DNA of 12,312 nt from GWC2-45-19 sp964358085 (GTDB lineage Bacteria > Patescibacteriota > Microgenomatia > CAZETR01 > Amesbacteraceae): contig CAYHNU010000020.1 of the NCBI GenBank assembly GCA_964358085.1, positions 1 through 12,312 on the forward strand. Direction: 5' to 3'. The position numbers and the translations under genes were made by a program. The notes beneath the pieces were generated by a model. That model saw only the letters and a list, made by a program, of their open reading frames with translations. It had not been told where the DNA came from and made no database searches. This document shows, one piece after another, positions 5,894 through 12,184 of the stretch (its first letter is position 1; each line of letters begins with the position of its first letter).

Positions 5894-6532
5894 TCAGATT
5901 TTTTTTACTTGCAAGAAATCCAGCTCGACTGGAGTTTCTCTTCCAAAAATAGATACGAGCACTCGGAGTTTGCCGTGGTCTTCGTCAATGGATTCGATGG
6001 AGCCGAGAAAATCGGCGAATGGCCCGTCGGTAATCTTGACGGCTTCGCCGAGACTAAAATTGGCCTTGTATTTGGGAGCTCCCATTTGGGCAAACTGCAT
6101 AATGGCTTCCACTTCGGCTGGGGACAGGGGGGTGGGTTTGTTGCCTGTGCCTACAAATCCAGTGATACCTTGAGTGGTTCTGACTACCAGCCAGGAGTCG
6201 TCGTCAACCACCATTTTGACCAGCAGGTAGCCGGGGAATATCTTTTCTTTGATGGTGGATTTGGCGCCGTGTTTAATCTGGATTTTGTCTTGGGTGGGGA
6301 TTAACAGCTCAAAAATTTTGTCGGTTTGGCCTAGGGTGGTGGCCCGTTGGCGCAGGGTTTCGGCGACCCGGGCCTCGTGGCCGGAATAGGTGTGGACCAC
6401 GTACCATTTAGCAGCTTGTCCTGAGCTTGCCGAAGGATTGATGATCATGTGGCCGGGGATGGTCTTACCACCCAAGCCCTTCTCCGTTACGGACTGGTCA
6501 TTCGTGGTCATACTGTTGTCATTCATGGTCAT
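5894..6532 (-). CDS. nusG: Transcription termination/antitermination factor NusG
   Basis: NusG binds RNA polymerase and couples it with Rho or the ribosome. The NGN domain starts with KWYVVHTYSGHEARVAE (residues 42-58) and includes KEKIFPGYLLVKMVVDDDSW and GITGFVG. The KOW domain lies in the last 54 residues (GEAVKITDGPFADFLGSIESID and on to the end). ATG 6532 is chosen because it lies 7 nt after the secE stop; it gives 212 residues with a 41-residue N-terminal tail before the NGN domain. The frame stays open further upstream to 6622, but that overlaps secE. ATG 6448 would give a shorter form. The tail is unusual: it holds a 21-bp tandem duplication (MTMNDNS/MTTNDQS) and a 17-bp dispersed repeat coding for PSASSGQ. 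Confidence 0.95.
   Translation of the reverse strand: MTMNDNSMTTNDQSVTEKGLGGKTIPGHMIINPSASSGQAAKWYVVHTYSGHEARVAETLRQRATTLGQTDKIFELLIPTQDKIQIKHGAKSTIKEKIFPGYLLVKMVVDDDSWLVVRTTQGITGFVGTGNKPTPLSPAEVEAIMQFAQMGAPKYKANFSLGEAVKITDGPFADFLGSIESIDEDHGKLRVLVSIFGRETPVELDFLQVKKI
6420..6436 (-). repeat. 17-bp dispersed repeat inside nusG, inverted copy
   Basis: The + strand reads CCTGAGCTTGCCGAAGG, the exact reverse complement of 5628-5644. Read on the nusG coding strand it continues as CCTTCGGCAAGCTCAGG plus ACAAGCT and encodes PSASSGQA just before the NGN domain. It is in frame and leaves the conserved domain intact. Confidence 0.8.
6491..6532 (-). repeat. 21-bp tandem duplication at the nusG 5' end
   Basis: Two adjacent 21-bp units (6532-6512 and 6511-6491) share 15 of their first 16 bases, ATGACCAYGAATGACM, and encode MTMNDNS and MTTNDQS. 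Both begin with ATG, so each could serve as a start codon. Confidence 0.65.
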
Positions 6533-6539
6533 ACGATGG

Positions 6540-6719
6540 TTATTTGATGATAAGTTTAAGTAGGTTGGTAAAGGTGAAATCCAGGCCGCCGACGTAGAAG
6601 GCGACGATGATAGAAATGGCAATGACGATGACGGTCAGTTTAGTCGTCTCCTGGCGGGTAGGCCAAGACACATGCTTGAGTTCGTCAATGGTTTCCTGCA
6701 GGTATTTGACAGGATTCAT
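6540..6719 (-). CDS. secE: Preprotein translocase subunit SecE
   Basis: SecE is the small membrane subunit of the SecYEG channel that exports proteins across the cytoplasmic membrane. Translation of the minus strand from ATG 6719 gives 59 residues. These contain the family pattern: an amphipathic helix YLQETIDELKHVSWPTRQE (residues 6-24) with the conserved WP, then one membrane helix (about 29-47, TVIVIAISIIVAFYVGG). The single-helix form of about 60 residues is the common bacterial type. The gene is first in the operon secE-nusG-rplK, and the nusG ATG follows its stop by 7 nt. Its promoter is unlike the others here in leaving a leader, which holds a hairpin followed by five Ts. Confidence 0.95.
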   Translation of the reverse strand: MNPVKYLQETIDELKHVSWPTRQETTKLTVIVIAISIIVAFYVGGLDFTFTNLLKLIIK

Positions 6720-6721
6720 AC

Positions 6722-6745
6722 AAAAACCGAAGTCTGCCGACTCCG
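6722..6745 (-). terminator. Terminator-like hairpin in the secE leader
   Basis: On the minus strand, CGGAGTC, loop GGCA, GACTTCG form a 7-bp stem (one G-T pair) with a 4-base loop. G and five Ts follow directly, ending 2 nt before the secE ATG. Stem plus T-tract fits a weak intrinsic terminator or attenuator; the short T-run makes the efficiency uncertain. Confidence 0.5.
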
Positions 6746-6753
6746 TGTCAAGG

Positions 6754-6782
6754 AGTATATATCAAATGGACGGATTTTACAA
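6754..6782 (-). promoter_or_regulatory. Promoter of the secE-nusG-rplK operon
   Basis: On the minus strand TTGTAA (6782-6777), a 17-nt spacer and TATACT (6759-6754) make a good sigma70-type promoter. The -10 ends 34 nt before the secE ATG, which predicts a leader of about 27 nt. The -35 lies in the left arm of the inverted repeat at 6771-6809. Confidence 0.6.
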
Positions 6783-6809
6783 GAGGTCTATAGCTTGTGG
6801 TAAAATCCG
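6771..6809. repeat. Perfect 10-bp inverted repeat between divergent promoters
   Basis: CGGATTTTAC (6771-6780) and GTAAAATCCG (6800-6809) are exact reverse complements separated by 19 bp. With a 3-base bulge the pairing extends inward by CAAG/CTTG. The left arm overlaps the secE -35 and the right arm contains the -10 of the + strand gene at 6817, so it could be a shared operator. Confidence 0.7.
6798..6806 (+). promoter_or_regulatory. Extended -10 of the TIM-barrel gene
   Basis: TG-G-TAAAAT (6798-6806) is an extended -10 element 10 nt before ATG 6817. TTACAA at 6777-6782 could serve as -35 with an 18-nt spacer. The predicted leader is about 3-4 nt. Confidence 0.5.
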
Positions 6810-6816
6810 CAGCATT

Positions 6817-7714
6817 ATGACGGAAAAAGTGGGATGGGCAGTGTCGGCGGACTCGAGTGGACTACTGACCGGAACGCCAAAAATGTGGCAGAAGCTGTGG
6901 GGTGAGGCGATAGATTTGCATAGAGAAGGATTTGTGGGGTTTGAGATGTTTCCGTGGGGGTGGCTGAAGGGGACGGAGGCAATATTGAAGCAGGCAGGAG
7001 AGTTGAAGATTCCAATGGCGGCTATCCATGGGCGGACGGGAGGAATACATGATGCCTATTCGTGGGCAGATAGGATGATTTTGATGACTTTGAATGAGAT
7101 TATGCCTGATAGTGTGAGCCTGATTAAGAATTTTGGAAGGAGAGTGCCGCGGATTTTGTTGCACGCTCCGGAGTTTAGGAACAGTGGATTGATAAGATAT
7201 TTGGCTGATAACTCGAGGGTGGTGAAGGATTTGTCGGTGGAAAATCATATGCATATTGGAGCGTCCGGAACAGCGTTAGAAGTGGCCTTGGTTTTGAAGA
7301 GGGCGGGAGTAGAAGGAGTGAGTCTGACGTTCGATTTGTTTCATTGTGGCGATGCGGTAAATCATTATGGGAATGACTGGGAAAAGCGATGGGGGGGAAG
7401 TGAGAGCTCAAGTGGGTGAGGTGTTGAATGGGGCGGCTAGGCATGGTTTTAAGGTACACCTTCATTTGCCGGTAGGGCCGGGGAGAGATGGATTACCAAC
7501 AGGATTTATTACTGATGGGAATACCAGAAAATTATGGCGACAATTGACTGGGGATTTGGAACAAGCGCAGGAGAGTGGATTGGTGGGGGTGAGGACGGTC
7601 GAGAATCAGCAAGTATTTTTGGAAGCGGTGGGAGTGTATGGTCAAGCTGTGGCTAGGCAGATTGAGTGGAATAAACGAGTGGTGACGGTTTTGGCTGACT
7701 GCGGGATGATTTGA
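6817..7714 (+). pseudogene. Xylose-isomerase-like TIM barrel protein, frameshifted
   Basis: The first frame (6817-7419) encodes 200 residues with LLHAPEF, SVENHMHIG and LTFDLFHCGDA. It stops soon after a run of seven Gs (7391-7397). The next frame over (open to 7714) carries the expected remainder: EVLNGAARHGFKVHLHLPVG, then DGLPTGFI. Removing one G joins them into a 298-residue protein, the usual length for the xylose isomerase-like/AP endonuclease family 2 barrel. The Glu, Asp and His in these motifs are the likely metal ligands. Members act as sugar or sugar-phosphate isomerases and epimerases, or as endonucleases; the sugar-gene context favours the former, but the substrate is unknown. 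ATG 6817 follows an extended -10. The break may be a sequencing error, a real null allele or slippage at the G-run, so 'pseudogene' is provisional. Confidence 0.8.
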
Positions 7715-7720
7715 TATAAT
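7691..7720 (+). promoter_or_regulatory. Promoter of the small membrane protein gene, extended -10
   Basis: TTGGCT (7691-7696), an 18-nt spacer and TATAAT (7715-7720) preceded by TG-A. The TGA of the extended -10 is also the stop codon of the TIM-barrel gene (7712-7714). Eleven nucleotides separate the -10 from ATG 7732, so the leader would be about 4 nt. It could drive the whole glycosyltransferase block. Confidence 0.6.
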
Positions 7721-7731
7721 GAAGATGGCTT

Positions 7732-8043
7732 ATGAAAGTTAATATCAGGCTGATATATTTGTATTTGTTTTCGTTTGTGGGGCTGCTGGTGGTAGTAATT
7801 GGGAGTGTCAGACTTTTGGAGTTGGGATTGAAAGTGGTAGTGTTTAAGGGAGCGGATACTTTTGATTATTCGGCTCCGAAGATGGAGAGGGAGAAGGGTG
7901 ATCCGGTTTTGGACCAAGCTAGGCAGGAGAGAGAGACTGTAAGGCAAAGACAGAGGGAACTATCGGGGTCGTTGGCTATGATTGCCGTGGGAATGCCTCT
8001 GTATCTGTATCATTGGAAAACGATTCAGAAAGAGAATAAATAA
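7732..8043 (+). CDS. Small membrane protein, CPR type (possibly DUF5671-like)
   Basis: The 103-residue protein has two likely membrane helices, residues about 8-30 (YLYLFSFVGLLVVVIGSVRL) and 80-93 (LAMIAVGMPLYLYHW). A charged, probably coiled region lies between them (MEREKGDPVLDQARQERETVRQRQREL). The pattern RQRQRELSGSLAMIAVGMPLYLYHW is one I associate with small membrane proteins of CPR genomes, perhaps the DUF5671 group; the function is unknown. An in-frame ATG upstream is not available: ATG 7725 is in another frame and stops at once. The gene follows its own extended -10 and lies 2 nt before the glycosyltransferase gene, so it is probably co-transcribed. Its position suggests a membrane role linked with envelope polysaccharide, but that is inference. 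Confidence 0.8.
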   Translation: MKVNIRLIYLYLFSFVGLLVVVIGSVRLLELGLKVVVFKGADTFDYSAPKMEREKGDPVLDQARQERETVRQRQRELSGSLAMIAVGMPLYLYHWKTIQKENK

Positions 8044-8045
8044 AC

Positions 8046-9212
8046 ATGAATGGCAAACTGAGAGATTTGACGCGGCCGGTGAGGGTGTTGTATGTGTCCA
8101 CATATATTCCCCGGAAGTGCGGGATTGCTACTTTCACCAAGGATTTGACTAATGCTATTAATCTCCTTAATCCTCGGGAGTTAGCTCAGATTGTGGCTAT
8201 GGATAATAAAATCAGCGAGGGTCTTAGTTATCCTCACGAAGTGAAATATAGAATTAGGCAGGGAGTGCGGGGAGATTACGACCAAGTGGTAGACTATGTA
8301 AACAAGTCGGGGGAAGTAGACCTGATGGTGATCCAGCATGAGTTTGGTATTTTTGGGGGGCGGGACGGGGAGATGGTGATGGAATTTCTGGACAAGATAG
8401 AGAAACCAATGATAACGACATTACACACGGTGTTGTCTAAACCGACGGTGAGAATGAGAAAGATTGTGAGAAAGATTGGAGAAAAATCGCGATATGTGGT
8501 AGTGATGCTGGAGGCCTCGCGTGAGATGTTGGCCTCGGTGTATGGGGTGGAGAAGCGAAAGATAATAGTGATCCCACATGGGGTGCCGGATTTCCCCCGG
8601 ATGGGCGAAGGGAGGAAAAAATTTGGAATGGCCGGCAAAGTAGTAATGTCGAGCATCAATTTGATAAGTGAGGCGAAAGGAATTGAGTATGTGATTGGAG
8701 CCCTGCCGGAAATAATTAAACAAGTGCCAAACCTGATGTATTTAGTGGTGGGGGAAACGCACCCGGTAGTGAAGCTAACAGAAGGGGAGAAATACCGGAG
8801 GAAGTTGGAAAGATTGGTGAAGGACTTGGATTTGGGAAAGTCGGTGAAGTTTGTGAATAAATATTTGCCGCTGGCAAAATTGGTGACCTATGTGGGGGCA
8901 AGTGATATTTATATAACGCCGTATTTAGACCCGCAGCAAGCGTCGTCGGGATCTCTGGCATATGCGATTGGGGCGGGCAAGGCCTGTGTGTCTACACCGT
9001 ACTTGTATGCGCAGGAGATGTTTACTTTGGGTTGCGGGAAGATGGTGCCGTTTAGGGATAGCTCGGCAATCGCGAGGGCAGTCCTGGAATTGTGGGGGGA
9101 TAAACAGGGCCGGGTGGAGTGTGAGGAGAAGGCCTATCAGCTGGGACGGACGATGACCTGGCATAATGTGGGACATTTGTATTATCATTTGTTCCACTAT
9201 GCTCTCTCATAA
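8046..9212 (+). CDS. GT4-type glycosyltransferase of the GH130-linked family
   Basis: A 388-residue GT-B fold glycosyltransferase. The N-terminal Rossmann domain has VRVLYVSTYIPRKCGIATFT (residues 12-31) with the GIATF acceptor-side loop, then VIQHEFGIFGG and ITTLHTVL. The C-terminal domain has KIIVIPHGVPDF, and the nucleotide-sugar region DIYITPYLDPQQASSGSLAYAIGAGKACVSTPY. The DPQQASSGSLAYA pattern is the one seen in retaining GT4 enzymes encoded beside GH130 genes. In several bacteria this enzyme is fused to an alpha/alpha-barrel domain; here that domain is the next gene, whose ATG at 9199 overlaps this stop by 14 nt. The donor may be GDP-mannose given the GH130 enzyme downstream, but the sequence does not prove it. 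It acts in the cytoplasm or at the inner face of the membrane. Confidence 0.88.
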   Translation: MNGKLRDLTRPVRVLYVSTYIPRKCGIATFTKDLTNAINLLNPRELAQIVAMDNKISEGLSYPHEVKYRIRQGVRGDYDQVVDYVNKSGEVDLMVIQHEFGIFGGRDGEMVMEFLDKIEKPMITTLHTVLSKPTVRMRKIVRKIGEKSRYVVVMLEASREMLASVYGVEKRKIIVIPHGVPDFPRMGEGRKKFGMAGKVVMSSINLISEAKGIEYVIGALPEIIKQVPNLMYLVVGETHPVVKLTEGEKYRRKLERLVKDLDLGKSVKFVNKYLPLAKLVTYVGASDIYITPYLDPQQASSGSLAYAIGAGKACVSTPYLYAQEMFTLGCGKMVPFRDSSAIARAVLELWGDKQGRVECEEKAYQLGRTMTWHNVGHLYYHLFHYALS

Positions 9213-10146
9213 ATTCGGATTGGCGTTGGCCTACGTGCGAAAGATGACCGACGAGAAGGGGATGGTAGAGCACGCTAAGTTTGGTAAGCCGAGTAAAAAT
9301 GAGGGTTATACTACAGATGATAATGCCCGGGCCTTCCAGGTGGCCTTGAGGACAGGAGCGGAGCTGGTTTCCCAACGAAAAATATATTTGGGGTTTTTGC
9401 AGAGAGCGGTGGCTAAAGAAGGGTTTCATAACGATATGGATGCCCGGGGCAGGTGGGTGGATGCGCCCGGAATAGGAGAGTGGTATGGGAGGGCGATGGC
9501 TGCAGTGGCAGATGGGATAAAAACGGGAAGTTCGGAAGAAAAGGGAATATGTGGGGAAATTTGGGATTTGGCGAAGTCGGCGATAGGTCGTGCAGATAGT
9601 CCGCGGACTATGGCTCACTTAGTCATAGCCGGTTATAGCGAGTTGGCAGATAAACTGGTCTTGGCATTGGAAGAGAACAGGAGCAAGGACTGGACGTGGT
9701 TTGAACAGGGGCTTTATTACGATAACGGCAGATTGCCGCTGGCGATGTTTACAGTTTACCCGCAGATAGGAAAAGAAACTTTGGATTTTTTGATCAGGGA
9801 AACATGGGATGAAAAAAAGGACTGCTTTAGTTTTGCGGGAAATGTGGGTTGGAGGAGAAAAGGTGAAGTTAGAGCGGAGTTCGATCAGCAACCAGTGGAG
9901 GCCGGAAGTATGGTAGAGGCTTGTGCGGCGGCATACGCGGTTACCAAAGACAAAAGGTATCTGGAGTGGGCCAATAAGGCCTGGGAATGGTATGACGGAC
10001 GGAATATCCTTAATGAACGAATGATAGATGAGGAGACAGGGGGTATAAGAGACGGCTTTGGTCCCCAAGGATGCAGTTTGAATGAAGGGGCAGAAGCGGT
10101 ATTGAGCTTTGTTCTTGCAGGAATCAGCCTGTCTAAGCTATCATGA
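9199..10146 (+). CDS. Alpha/alpha-barrel (six-hairpin glycosidase-like) protein
   Basis: This 315-residue protein matches the C-terminal domain of certain two-domain GT4 glycosyltransferases. Diagnostic stretches are EGYTTDDNARAF (residues 35-46), WTWFEQGLYYDNGRLPLAMF, AEFDQQPVEAGSMVEACAAAY, and near the end the TGGIRDGFG and LNEGAEAVLSFVLA segments. The repeated helical pairs and conserved Asp/Glu/Gln residues resemble a six-hairpin glycosidase fold. Whether the domain trims, binds or measures the growing glycan is unknown. ATG 9199 is the chosen start because it opens with MLSHKFGLALAYVRKMTD, the usual domain beginning; the frame is open further back to 9166, but inside the previous gene. 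The 14-nt overlap with the GT4 gene suggests a fission, or the ancestral unfused state, with the two products acting together. Confidence 0.8.
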   Translation: MLSHKFGLALAYVRKMTDEKGMVEHAKFGKPSKNEGYTTDDNARAFQVALRTGAELVSQRKIYLGFLQRAVAKEGFHNDMDARGRWVDAPGIGEWYGRAMAAVADGIKTGSSEEKGICGEIWDLAKSAIGRADSPRTMAHLVIAGYSELADKLVLALEENRSKDWTWFEQGLYYDNGRLPLAMFTVYPQIGKETLDFLIRETWDEKKDCFSFAGNVGWRRKGEVRAEFDQQPVEAGSMVEACAAAYAVTKDKRYLEWANKAWEWYDGRNILNERMIDEETGGIRDGFGPQGCSLNEGAEAVLSFVLAGISLSKLS

Positions 10147-10150
10147 ATTT

Positions 10151-11182
10151 ATGAAAGTGCTGGTAATCGTGGAGGATTGGATTAGCTTTTATGTTCAAGC
10201 CGAGGCCTTGGTAAAAGGATTGAGACAGTTGGGAGTGGAGTGCCGAACAGTGACCATAAAGGAAGCTAAAGCGGATGAGGGGGTTTTTAAGGAAGAAGCG
10301 TGGCGGGCAGTACTGGGAGTTGGATCTTGGTATGGATGGGAGTATTTGGTGCAAAGACCAATGCATTATGGGTTGCGGGTTGTACCGTGGTTGGTATCCA
10401 ATGGTGGGGTAAATAAGCCGGAGGTAGTTGAGCTGTTGAATGGTTTAAAAGGATGGTTTACTCCGAGTGAGTTCTGTCGGAAAAGATTTGCAGAGTCGGG
10501 GATAAAAATAGAAAAACTAAGTGTAATTCCTGAAGCAGTGGATGATGAATTTTGGCGGCCGATGGATCAAGCTGAAATTGACAGAGCGGCTAGTATGTTG
10601 GGAATTTCGCGAGACACGCCAGTATTACTGACCATCGGGGGTGACGCTACCAGCAAGGGTGCGCAAGAAGTGTTGAGGGGTTTAGGAAAATTAGACCCGG
10701 ATGTGCCGTGGATATATATTATTAAGACTTGGCCGCAAGAGCATACGTTTAGGCGGGGATTAGAGGAATTTAAAATTATTACCAAGCTAAATTTAAGGGA
10801 ACGGGTTCATTACATAATGGGAGAATTTTCTAAGGAATTTATGGGAGAATTAATCAATATGTGCGATGTATATGTAGCCCCTTCACGAGGAGAGGGTTTT
10901 GGACTACCATTTGTGCAAGCAGGGATGTGCGGCAAACCGGTAATATCCATAGATGCGCTATCTATTAAGGAAATTGTGGTACCCGGGAAAACCGGGTTTT
11001 TGGTGAAACCGCGAAAGGTGGGCGGAGAAGTCAGGGCAGACATAAACGACTTAGCTGATAAAATGAAGAAGTTGATTGGAGATAAAGAATTGCGGGAGAC
11101 GATGGGGCGGCAAGGCTTAGAGCATTGCCGGGCGAATTTCAGTCCTCGAATTATAGCCCAACAATTTTTGGAGAAGTTATGA
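10151..11182 (+). CDS. GT4-family glycosyltransferase
   Basis: A 343-residue GT-B fold glycosyltransferase. It starts MKVLVIVEDW at ATG 10151, 4 nt after the previous stop; the frame is open upstream to 10109 but only within the preceding gene. Typical GT4 segments are FTPSEFCRKRFAESG, LSVIPEAVDDEFWRP, VLLTIGGDATSKGAQEVLR (phosphate-binding loop region), CDVYVAPSRGEGFGLPFVQAGMCGKPVIS and GKTGFLVKP. In the EX7E motif the first Glu is E248, but the second is replaced by Gln (Q256). That change occurs in some active enzymes, so loss of activity should not be assumed. The donor and acceptor are unknown; the operon suggests a mannose-containing product. The stop overlaps the GH130 start (ATGA), so translation is coupled. 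Confidence 0.88.
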   Translation: MKVLVIVEDWISFYVQAEALVKGLRQLGVECRTVTIKEAKADEGVFKEEAWRAVLGVGSWYGWEYLVQRPMHYGLRVVPWLVSNGGVNKPEVVELLNGLKGWFTPSEFCRKRFAESGIKIEKLSVIPEAVDDEFWRPMDQAEIDRAASMLGISRDTPVLLTIGGDATSKGAQEVLRGLGKLDPDVPWIYIIKTWPQEHTFRRGLEEFKIITKLNLRERVHYIMGEFSKEFMGELINMCDVYVAPSRGEGFGLPFVQAGMCGKPVISIDALSIKEIVVPGKTGFLVKPRKVGGEVRADINDLADKMKKLIGDKELRETMGRQGLEHCRANFSPRIIAQQFLEKL

Positions 11183-12183
11183 AGTTGACTAGAAGTGATA
11201 AAAACCCAATACTGATTCCTCAAGACGCAGTGTGGGAGAACAAGGCGGTATTTAATCCAGCCGTGGTGTTGTTTCGTAGTGAGTGGTATTTGATATATCG
11301 GGCGCAAGGAGAAGATGATGTGTCGCGCTTGGGCATGGCGCGGCTGGCTAGTCCGGCTGAAGTTGCAGAAAGAAAACCTGAACCGATTTTTGGGCCGGAT
11401 CCCGACAGTGAGTATGAGGTGATGGGAGTGGAGGACCCGCGAATTTCTAAGATCGGCAAGAGTTATTACATGATGTATATGGCGGCGTCAAAATATCCAA
11501 CTTTGACAAAGGTGCCGGTGCATCCCCGGGATGCAGAGTGGCGGGTGCGGGTGAGTTTAGCCAAGACAGCTGATTTTGAAAGCTGGTCGCGGTACGGGAT
11601 GGTAATCAGCCACATTGATAGTAAAGATGCGGCATTGTTTCCGGAGAAGATTGAGAATAATTTTTGTCTGTTGCACCGGGTGATGCCGCAGGTGCGGATT
11701 GCGGTTGCGCCGGATGGGAGAAACTATAAAGAGCGGGGGCCGGTGTTTGGGCCGCGGGAGGGCATGTGGGATGAGGGGTGGGTGGGAGTGGGGGCGCCGC
11801 CTATGAAGTGTCCATACGGATGGGTGCTGTTCTATCACGGAGCAGACCGGGAAAGAGTGTATCGACTGGGGATTGCTTTGCTGGACGTGCACGATCCCAG
11901 TTTAGTGGTAGCCCGGACGGCGGAGCCGGTGCTGGAGCCGGCTGAAAGCTACGAAAAAGAAGGGCGGGTGAAGAATGTGGTATTCACCTGCGGGGCGATG
12001 GAAGATACAGATAAATACTGGGTATATTACGGGGGGGCGGATACGGTGATTGGGGTGGCGAGTATTGGCAAACAAGAGGTGTGGGATTGGGCCAGGGGGG
12101 AACAGGCCAAGTCGAAGTATCACGAGTTTGAGCAGATCGGGAAGGTGACGATGGAAGAGACGGAGGAGAGGGATGGGATTTAG
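11179..12183 (+). CDS. GH130 family beta-mannoside phosphorylase or hydrolase
   Basis: The 334-residue protein is a five-bladed beta-propeller of family GH130. Visible family motifs are NPILIP, VFNPAVVLF (about residues 22-30), VMGVEDPRI with E85-D86-P87-R88 (probably holding the catalytic Asp), KDAALFPEKI, NFCLLHRV, GAPPMKCPYGWVLFYHG, YRLGIALLDVHDPSLVVART, KNVVFTCGA and YYGGADTVIGVA. Family members phosphorolyse or hydrolyse beta-1,4- or beta-1,2-mannosides; which of these applies cannot be read here. No signal peptide is seen, so it acts in the cytoplasm, which favours phosphorolytic recovery or turnover of mannan made by the neighbouring glycosyltransferases. ATG 11179 overlaps the previous stop by 4 bp and is preceded by GGAG, one of the few Shine-Dalgarno-like sequences in the window. 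Confidence 0.9.
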   Translation: MKLTRSDKNPILIPQDAVWENKAVFNPAVVLFRSEWYLIYRAQGEDDVSRLGMARLASPAEVAERKPEPIFGPDPDSEYEVMGVEDPRISKIGKSYYMMYMAASKYPTLTKVPVHPRDAEWRVRVSLAKTADFESWSRYGMVISHIDSKDAALFPEKIENNFCLLHRVMPQVRIAVAPDGRNYKERGPVFGPREGMWDEGWVGVGAPPMKCPYGWVLFYHGADRERVYRLGIALLDVHDPSLVVARTAEPVLEPAESYEKEGRVKNVVFTCGAMEDTDKYWVYYGGADTVIGVASIGKQEVWDWARGEQAKSKYHEFEQIGKVTMEETEERDGI

Positions 12184-12184
12184 A

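Noticed and set aside
5894..6622. nusG start at 6622, giving 242 residues
   Set aside because: The extra 30 residues would overlap the 3' half of secE in another frame, and have no NusG similarity. ATG 6532, 7 nt after the secE stop, fits better.
6720..6816. tRNA-Trp or rpmG before secE, as in many bacteria
   Set aside because: The 97-bp gap holds only the two promoters, the inverted repeat and the hairpin. It is too short for a tRNA plus promoters, shows no cloverleaf, and has no L33 frame.
7367..7714. Separate 115-residue gene starting at ATG 7367
   Set aside because: Its sequence is the missing C-terminal third of the TIM barrel, and its first residues overlap the upstream frame, so it is a frameshift product rather than a gene of its own.
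9052..9618. 188-residue minus-strand open frame across the GT4/alpha-barrel junction
   Set aside because: Its composition (H, P, S, R rich) is that of antisense shadow sequence, it has no promoter or start context, and both plus-strand genes are well supported.
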